Source: Christensenella sp. UBA4675 (GTDB taxonomy: Bacteria > Bacillota > Clostridia > Christensenellales > Borkfalkiaceae). From it: DNA of 64,000 nt. Of this stretch, positions 25,213 to 33,804 are shown one piece after another. The stretch lies in contig DHLF01000004.1 of assembly GCA_002405165.1 (NCBI GenBank), positions 124,952 to 188,951 on the forward strand. Direction: 5' to 3'. Position 1 is the stretch's first letter. Every line of letters begins with the position of its first letter. Made by a program: the position numbers and the translations under genes. The notes under the pieces are model-generated. The model did no database searches and was not told where the DNA came from. It saw only the letters and a list, made by a program, of their open reading frames with translations.

Positions 25213-25250
25213 AAATAAATCGCATTTCAATAAAGAAATGCGATTTATTT
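25213..25250 (-). terminator. Terminator after the 76-aa gene
   Basis: AAATAAATCGCATTTC / GAAATGCGATTTATTT, a 16-bp stem with a 6-nt loop followed on the minus strand by TATT. It ends the small gene at 25263-25493 and precedes the GH43 promoter region. Confidence 0.75.
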
Positions 25251-25262
25251 TAATAATTTTAA

Positions 25263-25493
25263 TTAGTTTTCGTCTATCCAAGCTTGAACTTTTGCCTTAC
25301 TTATGGTCTTAATAGTTTCAGCCGGATATTTCGATTCTGCACCGCCAACGCCATAAATAAAATAATGTCCTTTTTCGGTTTGGTATAAAACCTCTTCATA
25401 TCCTGCCGGATCCCCGAAATAACTGTGGGACACTCTTTTAATTTCCTTTGCGTTTTCAGTATCGTACAATACTTTACCGATAGTCTTTTGCAT
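25263..25493 (-). CDS. Small conserved-looking protein of unknown function
   Basis: 76 residues, soluble. The sequence MQKTIGKVLYDTENAKEI, SHSYFGDPAGYEEVLYQT and EKGHYFIYGVGGAESKYP resembles short hypothetical proteins I have seen annotated in Clostridia, but I cannot name a function. The pattern of alternating strands and the Gly-rich YGVGGAES turn suggest a small beta-rich fold. A strong AAGGAGG lies eight bases upstream of ATG, and TATAAT is present about 30 bases upstream, so it is probably expressed as a single gene ending at the hairpin 25213-25250. Confidence 0.75.
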   Translation of the reverse strand: MQKTIGKVLYDTENAKEIKRVSHSYFGDPAGYEEVLYQTEKGHYFIYGVGGAESKYPAETIKTISKAKVQAWIDEN

Positions 25494-25657
25494 AAACGCT
25501 ACCTCCTTGCATAAATATTATAGCTAAAATTTACCATTTTTTTTATAAATTGGCAAGCATTTTTTATAATAATTTAAAAAATTTTATAAAATATTAAATT
25601 TCAAGACTATATCCTTATCTTTTTAATTTTACTTTTTTTTAGATAAAATCTACAATT

Positions 25658-26782
25658 TTACTCTTTTTCTTGTTCTTTATCACGGTTTATTACACTCATA
25701 AAACTTTTATTTGAAACAACCAACGCGCCTACGACGATTACTATTAACATATCTACGAATACAAAGCTATTATAAGCAACGGAATATACAAAAACATTTT
25801 TACCGTTTGCATACGCGCCAAAAGCAAAAACTCCTGACATAAGATGTGATACAAATCTAAAAATCGCAGTAATTATCGCGCTTATTGCAAACTTTAAAGA
25901 CGGCAATTTATCAAATAAATTTAAGTTTTTAAAAGCTCCCGTTAAAGCTATTGCGGAAAACGCTATGGGATAATCCAACATAAATTGAGCGGGGTGAATT
26001 ATAAACGGGTCTTGTATAGCTTGTAATAGCCCGTAAATTACTCCGCAAATAAGTCCCTTTTTACATCCGTAAATGTAAGCGAATAACATTATAGGAAGAA
26101 GCGAACAAAGAGTTATACTTCCGCCTTGCGGTAATTTAAACAATCTCATATACGATAAAGCAAACGATAACGCTATGCAAACGCCCGCCGTTGCCAAACA
26201 CTTACTGTCGAATACAAAATTTCCGTTTCTATCTAAATAGAAAACGAGCGAAACCATAATTATTACTAGTAATACAGCAAAAACGTATAACGCTTTATTG
26301 TTAAGCTTTTCGGAATAATATCCGTCCGCGGTAAAGTTTTTGGAATAATAAACTCCCATAGTAACAAGAGTTATAATTAAAGCGACCAAACATACGCTAC
26401 CGCACACAATAGACGCCCTTTTAACAGATAAACCTTTTAAACTTAAAAATGCTATAATTACTCCTGAAATAAGTAATAAAGAAAGCGTTATTATAGACGG
26501 CATAAACACCATTAAACTTACTTGCTTTGCGTTTAAATAGTTTTCTTTCAAATATGCTTTGTCATACTTTTCTTTTATTTCTAACGATAAAAGCAAAATT
26601 CCGATAATTAAAGCGTAAAAGAAAAAAGATATTAAGCTTATTTTTAATATTTTTTTAAAATTCCATTTTACAAAATAAGACACTACGCAAAGAATTATTA
26701 AACAACAAAAAATTGCGACGGTAAAATAGAGAAGGTAAGGCTGTATTTTTTCAGCCAAAGATTTTGCCAACAAATTTACCAT
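25658..26782 (-). CDS. thiT: ThiT-type thiamine transporter with extra N-terminal membrane domain
   Basis: 374 residues from the ATG at 26782, which has AAGGAGG upstream; a TTG at 26806 is rejected. The last 170 residues match ThiT, the thiamine-binding subunit of energy-coupling-factor transporters: LPQGGSITLCSLLPIMLFAY, GVIYGLLQAIQDPFIIHPAQ and LDYPIAFSAIALTGAF. The first 200 residues add about five membrane segments not present in ordinary ThiT (about 190 residues). A TPP riboswitch precedes the gene, confirming a thiamine role. The ECF ATPases and EcfT are not in the window. The role of the extra domain is unknown. Confidence 0.88.
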   Translation of the reverse strand: MVNLLAKSLAEKIQPYLLYFTVAIFCCLIILCVVSYFVKWNFKKILKISLISFFFYALIIGILLLSLEIKEKYDKAYLKENYLNAKQVSLMVFMPSIITLSLLLISGVIIAFLSLKGLSVKRASIVCGSVCLVALIITLVTMGVYYSKNFTADGYYSEKLNNKALYVFAVLLVIIMVSLVFYLDRNGNFVFDSKCLATAGVCIALSFALSYMRLFKLPQGGSITLCSLLPIMLFAYIYGCKKGLICGVIYGLLQAIQDPFIIHPAQFMLDYPIAFSAIALTGAFKNLNLFDKLPSLKFAISAIITAIFRFVSHLMSGVFAFGAYANGKNVFVYSVAYNSFVFVDMLIVIVVGALVVSNKSFMSVINRDKEQEKE

Positions 26783-26803
26783 AAAAAACCTCCTTAGGTG
26801 TAA

Positions 26804-26860
26804 CAAAAAGCCCCGAAAATACTTCGGGGAAAAGAAAACCTTGCATAAAAATATGCAAGG
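26804..26860 (-). terminator. TPP riboswitch expression platform (two hairpins)
   Basis: After the aptamer the minus strand has CCTTGCAT / ATGCAAGG (26860-26853 and 26846-26839) followed by TTTTCTTTT, then CCCCGAA / TTCGGGG (26829-26823 and 26817-26811) followed by CTTTTTG. Either could terminate; the second sits just before the thiT ribosome-binding site. Confidence 0.7.
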
Positions 26861-26872
26861 CGTTTAACTACG

Positions 26873-26942
26873 TAGTCCCTTTCGCGCATTACCGCGACAG
26901 GTTCGACGGGTATAATCTCAGCTTGTTAAAGCACCCCTATAT
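26873..26942 (-). promoter_or_regulatory. TPP (THI box) riboswitch aptamer
   Basis: Minus strand GGGGTGCTTTAACAAGCTGA, then GATTATACCC, GTCGAACCTGTCGCGGTAAT and GCGCGAAAGGGA: all conserved blocks of the TPP aptamer in the right order. It should shut off thiT when thiamine pyrophosphate is plentiful. The stretch 26783-27092 is accounted for by this element, its hairpins, its promoter, and an AT-rich tail. Confidence 0.95.
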
Positions 26943-26951
26943 TTTTTAAAT

Positions 26952-26980
26952 ATTATATCTTTGCTTTTTTAATTTGTCAA
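26952..26980 (-). promoter_or_regulatory. Promoter of the TPP riboswitch-thiT unit
   Basis: Minus strand TTGACA (26980-26975), 17 bp, TATAAT (26957-26952): a perfect consensus promoter ten bases before the aptamer. Confidence 0.9.
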
Positions 26981-27092
26981 GAGTTTACAACAAGTAAATT
27001 TTATTTTACCATTTTCTAAAAAAATTTTAAACGTTTACCATATAAGAAAATTTTTATAAGCTATTTTTTAGAAAAGCTATATTGTAAACTTT

Positions 27093-28823
27093 TTAATCGT
27101 TTTTAGTAAGTTTTAAACAATTTAAAGCTCCTGCCAAAGTAATAACAATTAAAGACGCAACTATTGCGTTTATTACGGGGAAGAATATAGCAAAAGAAAC
27201 TACCGCCGTAACAGCAAAAACAATACAACTTACAATTTTTACTATTCCGTTTATAACGGAGTTAAATCTACTTAAACCTACCGCGTTGGGAATTTCCCTT
27301 AAATCGCTAGTTACTTCAAAAATCACTTCTTCGCCGTATTTTACAACGGTTTTACCGTCTTGCTCGGTAACGAATAACGCGTTTTGCAAAAGTTCGTTTA
27401 ATTTTTCTTGTGGAATTTCGTTATAAAAAGTTTTTAATTTTAACTCTTTACAAACGCTTTCTATCGTGGAACTGTTATTTAAAGAAACGCAAATTTGTTT
27501 TTCTACTTTTAAATCTTTTAACTCTCTTAAAATACCGTATGCATTATTTCTTAATTGACCGTTTTCAGCTAAAACTTTTTCGTCGTAAACGATTGTTTTG
27601 TATTTTTTAAGATTGTCAAATTTTTCGATTTTTATTTGTTTTTTTAATAATGCGTATAAATAAGTTTGAATTGAAAGTTCGTTAAAGAAATTGCAAAGCG
27701 GGCAACAAATTACCGTTATTGCCGAAAGCCTATAAAATGCAAAGAAAAAGTTTTCAAAAGAAAATCTATCGGTTACCGTCGGTAAAATTATACTTGCTAT
27801 AATAGTAAAAATAAAAATACAAGCGGATACGATATAAATTTTTTTATTCTCCGTAACGGCATTTTTAGTTTTGTCTAACAACCGGGTTTCTAACATAACG
27901 CGAGAACTTAGTTGACTATTCGAATAACTTTCAAGCGACTTTACCAAAATTCCTTTACCTTTAATTTTTGCTCCGAAAGGAATTATTTCGCCTTTGTTTA
28001 CCGTTTTTTCTTGTCCGTCCACCACGATTACGGCTTGACTATCTATAAGTTCACCTTTAAAAGAAGCTAATTTAGTTAAAAAGACTTCGTCGCCTGCCTT
28101 TACGGTTTTATAGTCTGTGTTGCTTCCGTTTACGTTTAATTTTTCACACGAAATATACGGAAAATTTTTGCGTTTTACGAATTTTATCAATTCCGTATTG
28201 CCTATTTTTATTAAAGAAAAAACGCTAGCGGTTATAAAAGCCGTATTAAAATTTGCCCCGAACGCAAGTAGTACCAGCGTTAGCGAAACGGCAACGTTAT
28301 CGGTAAATTTTTTCTTGCTTAAATCGCAAAACGCGTCGTAAATAATTTCGTAGGCAACGAGCGCAATACAAATACACGCCGGAACGACTTTATTAAGTCC
28401 GAAAATTAAATACACTACGAACGCAACGACAATTTCGGCAAGTCTTATATAACTGTCGGATTCGAAAGCTCTTTTTTTCCTTTTCTCTTTTTCTTTCGCC
28501 TGTTTTACCGTTTGAACGCTTTGACATTCGTCTTGCGGTTGAGTTTCTTGCAACGTATCTCCTTTCGAACTCTCTTCCGCTTGAACGGTTATTGTTTTAT
28601 CTCCTAAAAATCCTATTTCACCGCCCGCGTCTTGTACGATTTCGCAAACGTTTACAAAAACTCCGTATTCGTCGGTAGCATCGTCCAAAGTATATTTTAT
28701 TCTTTCTTGACCGTCGTCGTAAAATATTTCCACGCCTTTAACTTTTTCTAAAAGCTCTATTTTTTCTTTTACGGTCTGTTTTTGTTCGTCTTTTAATTCT
28801 ATAAGATATTCGTAATCTTTCAT
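27093..28823 (-). CDS. Degenerate P1B-type ATPase (pseudo-transporter)
   Basis: 576 residues from the ATG at 28823 (AAGGAG five bases upstream). Layout matches a heavy-metal P1B ATPase: an N-terminal HMA-like domain lacking the CxxC, a charged linker, paired membrane segments, an A-domain-like region, VICCPLCNFF with the CPx-type proline (Pro375), then 39 residues later TIVYDEKVLAENGQLR, aligned with the phosphorylation loop. The catalytic DKTGT is replaced by DEKVL, TGES is absent, and the hinge GDGxND is lost, although the downstream EIPNAVGLSRFNSVI and the final membrane pair are kept. Phosphorylation is therefore not possible as in normal pumps. It follows the M29 aminopeptidase by eight bases. 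The intact frame over 576 codons argues for a selected non-catalytic role. Confidence 0.78.
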   Translation of the reverse strand: MKDYEYLIELKDEQKQTVKEKIELLEKVKGVEIFYDDGQERIKYTLDDATDEYGVFVNVCEIVQDAGGEIGFLGDKTITVQAEESSKGDTLQETQPQDECQSVQTVKQAKEKEKRKKRAFESDSYIRLAEIVVAFVVYLIFGLNKVVPACICIALVAYEIIYDAFCDLSKKKFTDNVAVSLTLVLLAFGANFNTAFITASVFSLIKIGNTELIKFVKRKNFPYISCEKLNVNGSNTDYKTVKAGDEVFLTKLASFKGELIDSQAVIVVDGQEKTVNKGEIIPFGAKIKGKGILVKSLESYSNSQLSSRVMLETRLLDKTKNAVTENKKIYIVSACIFIFTIIASIILPTVTDRFSFENFFFAFYRLSAITVICCPLCNFFNELSIQTYLYALLKKQIKIEKFDNLKKYKTIVYDEKVLAENGQLRNNAYGILRELKDLKVEKQICVSLNNSSTIESVCKELKLKTFYNEIPQEKLNELLQNALFVTEQDGKTVVKYGEEVIFEVTSDLREIPNAVGLSRFNSVINGIVKIVSCIVFAVTAVVSFAIFFPVINAIVASLIVITLAGALNCLKLTKND

Positions 28824-28831
28824 TTTACTCC

Positions 28832-30064
28832 TTAAAAAGCCCAATCGCCGTCTTTAAATATAACCATTTTGCTTCCGTCTTTTTTTGTTGCGATAATTTC
28901 CAAATCGGAAGTGCCGACCATAAAGTCAACGTGATTTACGCTGTCGTTTAAACCGACTTTTTTTAGTTCTTCTTTACTCATTTTTGTTCCGCCTTGATAC
29001 GCCGAAGAAAAACTTTTCCCTAGCGCAAAATGGCAAGAAGCGTTTTCGTCGAATAACGTTTCGTAAAAAAGAGTTCCCGTTTGTCTTATGGGAGAATTAT
29101 ATCCGACTAAGGCAATTTCGCCCAATCTTTTCATTCCTTCGTCCGCGTTTAAAATTTCACGCAACGTGTCTTCGCCTTTTTCCGCGCCGAAATCTATGAC
29201 TTTACCTTTATCGAAGACGAAATAAAATTTATCTATTATAACTCCGTTTCTAACTAACGGCAAAGACGCAACTAATTTTCCTTGCGCGGTGTTTTTGTCG
29301 GGGGAAGAAAATACTTCTTGCGTGGGCATATTTGCAATAAAGTCAACTCCGTCCAAAGTCCCCATGTCGTTGGCTCCGCTAAAAATATATTTGTCAGGCA
29401 TAGAAATTTCAAAATCCGTACCTAACGAATTTTTATAATGGAATTTAACTATTTGAGCTTCGTTTAAAATTTTACTTCTTCTCTTTAAATTTTCAACGTG
29501 ATTTTTCCATTTTTGCTCTACGTCGTCGCAGTCCAACCACATCGCCTGAGAAATTTTACTGCCTAAGCGCGTCATAGCGTCTTTTTCGCCGTTAAACGCC
29601 GTTTCTGCCCAGTGTTTTTCGGGATAAGCGACTAAACACCATCTGGTTTCGTTATTGTCCAAAGCTTTTCTGTACTCGGGACAAGCTTTTACTATGGCTT
29701 TTTGCCTTTCAGCGATTCTCTTGGCGTCCACCCCTTCGAAGACGCAAGGGTCGTCCGATATTATACCTAAATAGCACGACTTAGAATCTACTATATACTT
29801 TTTTTGCATCTTTACGTATTCGGGCACTTGCCTTATTACGTCTTCGGAATCGAACAAAAAGTTATTTCGTAAAATTTCGTCGTCGTCATAAAAAACGGTT
29901 ACTTTTCCGCTACCGAGTTCGTATGCTTTTTTAGTAATTACTCTAACGAATTCGTATGCGTTTACGGGCGAAGAAATTACTACTTCTTGTCCCCTTTGAA
30001 CGTTTAATCCGTAACGGATTATGATTTCCGCATACTTATCTAAATCTAAACCATATTTTACCAT
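28832..30064 (-). CDS. M29-family aminopeptidase
   Basis: 410 residues, the standard length of the AmpS/PepS aminopeptidases, cytosolic dimetal exopeptidases that release N-terminal residues from peptides. Family blocks are DLDKYAEIIIRYGLNVQRGQ, LGTDFEISMPDKYIF, FIANMPTQEVFSSPDK, ASCHFALGKSFSSAYQGG and NHVDFMVGTSDLEI, which hold the Glu/His/Asp metal ligands. No Shine-Dalgarno precedes the ATG; instead a consensus promoter ends six bases before it, so the transcript probably starts on the AUG. The pseudo-ATPase gene follows on the same message. Confidence 0.92.
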   Translation of the reverse strand: MVKYGLDLDKYAEIIIRYGLNVQRGQEVVISSPVNAYEFVRVITKKAYELGSGKVTVFYDDDEILRNNFLFDSEDVIRQVPEYVKMQKKYIVDSKSCYLGIISDDPCVFEGVDAKRIAERQKAIVKACPEYRKALDNNETRWCLVAYPEKHWAETAFNGEKDAMTRLGSKISQAMWLDCDDVEQKWKNHVENLKRRSKILNEAQIVKFHYKNSLGTDFEISMPDKYIFSGANDMGTLDGVDFIANMPTQEVFSSPDKNTAQGKLVASLPLVRNGVIIDKFYFVFDKGKVIDFGAEKGEDTLREILNADEGMKRLGEIALVGYNSPIRQTGTLFYETLFDENASCHFALGKSFSSAYQGGTKMSKEELKKVGLNDSVNHVDFMVGTSDLEIIATKKDGSKMVIFKDGDWAF

Positions 30065-30070
30065 ACCGAT

Positions 30071-30099
30071 ATTTTATTCTTTTTCTATCTTTATGTCAA
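30071..30099 (-). promoter_or_regulatory. Promoter giving a leaderless aminopeptidase transcript
   Basis: Minus strand TTGACA (30099-30094), 17 bp, TAAAAT (30076-30071), then six bases and the ATG at 30064. The expected start of transcription coincides with the A of the ATG. No ribosome-binding site could fit. Confidence 0.75.
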
Positions 30100-30180
30100 G
30101 AACAACGCAAAAACTTTTCAGCTTTTATTGACGTATAGAGTAATTTTTTCAACAAAAAAACTAAAAATACTTTAAAATAA

Positions 30181-30209
30181 TTGAAAAAAAAATTCATAAG
30201 TGTTATTAT
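30181..30209 (+). promoter_or_regulatory. Promoter of the P-type ATPase operon
   Basis: TTGAAA, 17 bp, TATTAT with an upstream TG (extended -10). It serves the plus-strand genes from 30252; divergent from the aminopeptidase promoter. Confidence 0.7.
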
Positions 30210-30251
30210 ATTTCTATATTTATTATTTAAAGAGTATAAAGGAGAAATTTA

Positions 30252-33200
30252 ATGGCGGACACAGAATCGAAAAACACCGTTCTTAAAGAAACAACGGAGA
30301 AAAATTTATCCGAAACGAACAACAAAACCGAGTCTACCGTTTCGTTTGAAAATGAAAACGTTTTAAATTCGAAAGAAAATACAACAAACGAAAAAACTCC
30401 TGCAAAGAGAACACGCAGAAAAACTACGCAAAACTCTTTAAGCAATACTGCCGAACAAGCGTTTACAACGGAAGATATAACGAAAAATCAAACTAACGAA
30501 AACCAATTAAATATAAACGTCTTAAACGAAAAAGGCGAGAGTTCGAAAAAAACTAAATCAGCAAAACAAAAAGAAAGTTTATATATAACGAATATTTTAG
30601 ACGAAAATAGCGTTTCGGAAGAATCGACCGAAAACTCGGTCAAAACGGGAAAAAGTGAAAATACAAACCCTAAAAGAAAGTATACTAGCAAAAAATTAGT
30701 TGCTCCCGCTATTCCCGTAAGCGTTCCGTTAGAACCCGAAGAGAAAAAAGAAGACGAACCGATACTTACTTTAAAGCAATTTAAAAGAAAGCAAAAGTTA
30801 GAGTTAAAACGCCAAAAAGAAAAAGAAAAGCAACTACGTATTCTTTTGGAAACCAAAGAAATTATAGATACGACCGACGAAAAGTATACTAAAATAGAAC
30901 AGTATACCCCTACCCAAACGGAAGGTCTAACGACTTCTCAGATAGAAAAAAGACAAGCGGAAGGTTTGACGAATTTAGTTAAAAATAAATATTCTAAATC
31001 TTACGCTCAAATTCTTTGCGGAAACCTTTTTACGTTTTTTAACTTATTGTGCGTACTATGCGTAATAGCGTTAAGCTTGGTAAAAGACTCTAACTTTACA
31101 GACTTCCTATTTGTAATAGTCTACGTTATTAACCTTACAATAGGAATTATTCAAGAGATTCGCTCTAAAATAACGGTAGAAAAACTATCGCTTGTTAAAG
31201 TACCTATGTCCAAAGTCGTGCGAAACGGAGTTCAAATAGAAATTCAAACCAAAGACTTAGTTTTAAACGACGTAGTATTATTAACTACCGGAAACCAAAT
31301 CCCCTGCGACAGCGTTGTAATTTCGGGAGAAGCCGACGTAAACGAATCTTTACTGACGGGCGAATCGGTAGCGGTTAAAAAGTCCGTAGGCGATAAGGTT
31401 TATGCGGGAACTTATATTTCAAGCGGTTCTTGTTACATTAGAATAGACCGCATCGGTGACGACTGTTATATTCAAAGATTATCCGCAAAAGCAAAGAAAT
31501 TTAAAAAATCTTCTTCTCAACTACTAAACACTATGAACACCATTATTAAAACCGTAGGGTTATTGATAATACCCGTATCGGCTTTAATGGGCATAGTAAA
31601 CTACGCCGTTATTTCAAAAACAGCTGAAATGGCAAACGCCACTAAATTTGAAATTCTACAAAAAGCGGTACCGCAAACTGTAAGCGTAGTAATAGGAATG
31701 ATACCTTCGGGAATGTTTTTATTAACTTCTATGGCTCTTGCCGTTGGAGTTATAAGGTTAAGTAAAAAACACACCTTGGTTCAAGATATGTATTCGCTTG
31801 AAATGCTTGCGAGAATAGACGTATTGTGTCTAGATAAAACCGGAACGATTACGGACGGACACATGAACGTTAGTAGCGTAGTTCAATTAACTCCGACAAT
31901 TATGCCTTTAAGAGATATCGTAGGTTCTATGCAAAATGCATTGAGAGATAACAATATGACGAGTATTGCTTTAAACGAATATTTCGATTTAAGCTCGGCT
32001 ATGTCGCCAAAGAAAACATTGCCGTTCTCGTCCGATAGAAAATATTCCGCAGTATCTTTTATAGATTACGGGACTTTCGTTTTAGGCGCACCCGATTTCG
32101 TAATGAAAAATCTGCCGAACAAAATAAGAATTATAATTCAGCAAAATATGATGTTAGGTGCAAGAGTACTGCTTTTAGCACATTCTCCCCTAGAAATGAC
32201 ATCCGATAAAGCTCCTGCCAACTTAAAACCTATGGCGCTGATAATTTTAAACGACAACATAAGGGCGGACGCAATAAAAACTATTAAATGGTTTAAAGAT
32301 AACGGAGTTATGATTAAAATAATTTCGGGCGACGACCCCATTACGGTTTCCGAAATTGCCAAAAGAGCAGGCGTAGAACACAGCGAAGCGTTTATAAACT
32401 TAGACGGATTAAACAATAAAGAAGTGTTTGAAATAGCAACTAAATACACGGTATTTGGCAGAGTTACGCCGGAACAAAAGGCGGTTTTGGTTAAAGCGCT
32501 AAAAGCGCAAGGTCACACCGTTGCAATGACGGGCGACGGCGTAAACGATATTTTAGCGATGAAAGAATCCGATTGTTCTATCACCGTAGCTTCGGGTAGC
32601 GACGCAACTAGAAATATCGCCCATTTGGTGCTTATGGACAATAACTTTAACTCTATGCCGTTAGTGGTTAAAGAAGGAAGAAGGGTTATAAACAACATTC
32701 AACAATCAAGCTCTTTATACCTTATGAAAACGCTGTTTACGCTAATATTCGCGTTAATTTCCATTTGTTCGCAAGTTGCTTATCCGTTCACGACGGGAAA
32801 GATGATAGCTTTAGAATTCCTAGTAATAGGTATGGGTTCGTTCTTCTTATCACTGCAACCTAATAACAATCGGGTTAAAGGAAGCTTTTTACAAAAAGTA
32901 TTTTCTAACGCATTGCCGGGAGCTTTAATTTTAGTATTTAATATTTACGCATTGCAAATTATAACGAAATATATAGGTCTTACTATCCCCGACGATATAA
33001 AAGAAACTATGCAAGTTTATTTGATAACTTTCGGCGGAATGGTCTATTTATATAGGGTTTGCGAACCTATAGACTTATATAGGGGAATACTATACAGTGC
33101 TATTTTAATACTTTCTTTGATATGGGCGTTTTGCTTACAAAAAGTTTTCGGACTTGCAAAAATTACAATTACGCAAGACGACAATTGGAAATATTTGCTG

Positions 33201-33305
33201 ATTGTACTTTGTATGATTCAACTTAACTTCCCTTTACTAAGATTATTCACTACTCTTCTCGGAAAAATTAAAATAAACACGGACGAAGAGCTTTTAAGTA
33301 AATAG
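30252..33305 (+). CDS. P-type cation-transporting ATPase with long charged N-terminus
   Basis: 1017 residues. The first 220 or so are low-complexity, rich in Lys, Glu, Thr and Asn, with no recognisable fold. From about residue 225 (LTTSQIEKRQAEGLTNLV) the protein is a full P-type ATPase: LLTGESVAVKKSVGD (TGES at about 369), M4 segment VVIGMIPSGMFLLTSMALAV, CLDKTGTITDG (phosphorylated Asp528), and MTGDGVNDILAMKESD (about 760). It resembles the CtpE-like group proposed to move calcium; the ion is inferred. AAAGGAG precedes the ATG. It is followed eight bases later by an Lrp-type regulator gene. Confidence 0.9.
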   Translation: MADTESKNTVLKETTEKNLSETNNKTESTVSFENENVLNSKENTTNEKTPAKRTRRKTTQNSLSNTAEQAFTTEDITKNQTNENQLNINVLNEKGESSKKTKSAKQKESLYITNILDENSVSEESTENSVKTGKSENTNPKRKYTSKKLVAPAIPVSVPLEPEEKKEDEPILTLKQFKRKQKLELKRQKEKEKQLRILLETKEIIDTTDEKYTKIEQYTPTQTEGLTTSQIEKRQAEGLTNLVKNKYSKSYAQILCGNLFTFFNLLCVLCVIALSLVKDSNFTDFLFVIVYVINLTIGIIQEIRSKITVEKLSLVKVPMSKVVRNGVQIEIQTKDLVLNDVVLLTTGNQIPCDSVVISGEADVNESLLTGESVAVKKSVGDKVYAGTYISSGSCYIRIDRIGDDCYIQRLSAKAKKFKKSSSQLLNTMNTIIKTVGLLIIPVSALMGIVNYAVISKTAEMANATKFEILQKAVPQTVSVVIGMIPSGMFLLTSMALAVGVIRLSKKHTLVQDMYSLEMLARIDVLCLDKTGTITDGHMNVSSVVQLTPTIMPLRDIVGSMQNALRDNNMTSIALNEYFDLSSAMSPKKTLPFSSDRKYSAVSFIDYGTFVLGAPDFVMKNLPNKIRIIIQQNMMLGARVLLLAHSPLEMTSDKAPANLKPMALIILNDNIRADAIKTIKWFKDNGVMIKIISGDDPITVSEIAKRAGVEHSEAFINLDGLNNKEVFEIATKYTVFGRVTPEQKAVLVKALKAQGHTVAMTGDGVNDILAMKESDCSITVASGSDATRNIAHLVLMDNNFNSMPLVVKEGRRVINNIQQSSSLYLMKTLFTLIFALISICSQVAYPFTTGKMIALEFLVIGMGSFFLSLQPNNNRVKGSFLQKVFSNALPGALILVFNIYALQIITKYIGLTIPDDIKETMQVYLITFGGMVYLYRVCEPIDLYRGILYSAILILSLIWAFCLQKVFGLAKITITQDDNWKYLLIVLCMIQLNFPLLRLFTTLLGKIKINTDEELLSK

Positions 33306-33313
33306 GAGAAATT

Positions 33314-33802
33314 ATGACTAAACTTGAAAAAAGTATTTTAAACTTACTTAAAGAAGACGCAAGATATACCGCTTCTCAATTAGCGGTAATGCTTGCAAGT
33401 GATGAAGAAACCGTTGCAAAAACTATTTCTTCGTTAGAAAAAAAAGGTATAATAGTTAAATATTCGGCAATCGTAAACACCGAAAAAACGGGAGAAGACT
33501 TTGTTGACGCGTTAATAGAAGTTAAATGCACTCCGCAAGCAAGAAGCGGTTTTGACGCAATTGCAAGCGAAATTTATAATCTCCCCGAAGTTAAATCCGT
33601 TTATTTAATGAGCGGAACTTACGATTTATGTATTCAGCTTGAAAGCAAAACCGTAAGGGACGTATCGCTATTTGTAAGCGAAAGACTTTCCACCATAGAC
33701 GGAGTTGCGGGAACGACCACTCATTTTATAATGAAACAATACAAAGAAGGCGGAGTTATAATGACTGACGACGATAACCGTCGTTTAGTTATTCACGAGT
33801 AA
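33314..33802 (+). CDS. Lrp/AsnC-family transcription regulator
   Basis: 162 residues. The N-terminal winged helix is KLEKSILNLLKEDARYTASQ followed by DEETVAKTISSLEKKGIIVKY; the C-terminal RAM (ligand-binding) domain includes EVKSVYLMSGTYDLCIQLES. Such proteins sense amino acids and control amino-acid metabolism. It lies two bases ahead of an aminotransferase gene, a pairing common in Firmicutes, so it likely regulates that gene or is co-regulated with it. AGGAG precedes the ATG. Confidence 0.92.
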   Translation: MTKLEKSILNLLKEDARYTASQLAVMLASDEETVAKTISSLEKKGIIVKYSAIVNTEKTGEDFVDALIEVKCTPQARSGFDAIASEIYNLPEVKSVYLMSGTYDLCIQLESKTVRDVSLFVSERLSTIDGVAGTTTHFIMKQYKEGGVIMTDDDNRRLVIHE

Positions 33803-33804
33803 AA

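Noticed and set aside
26783..26806. Longer start for thiT at a TTG
   Set aside because: It overlaps the riboswitch terminator, while ATG at 26782 has a strong AAGGAGG.
27093..28823. Pseudogene of a heavy-metal ATPase
   Set aside because: No stop or frameshift in 576 codons and a strong ribosome-binding site; only catalytic motifs are lost, so a pseudoenzyme fits better.
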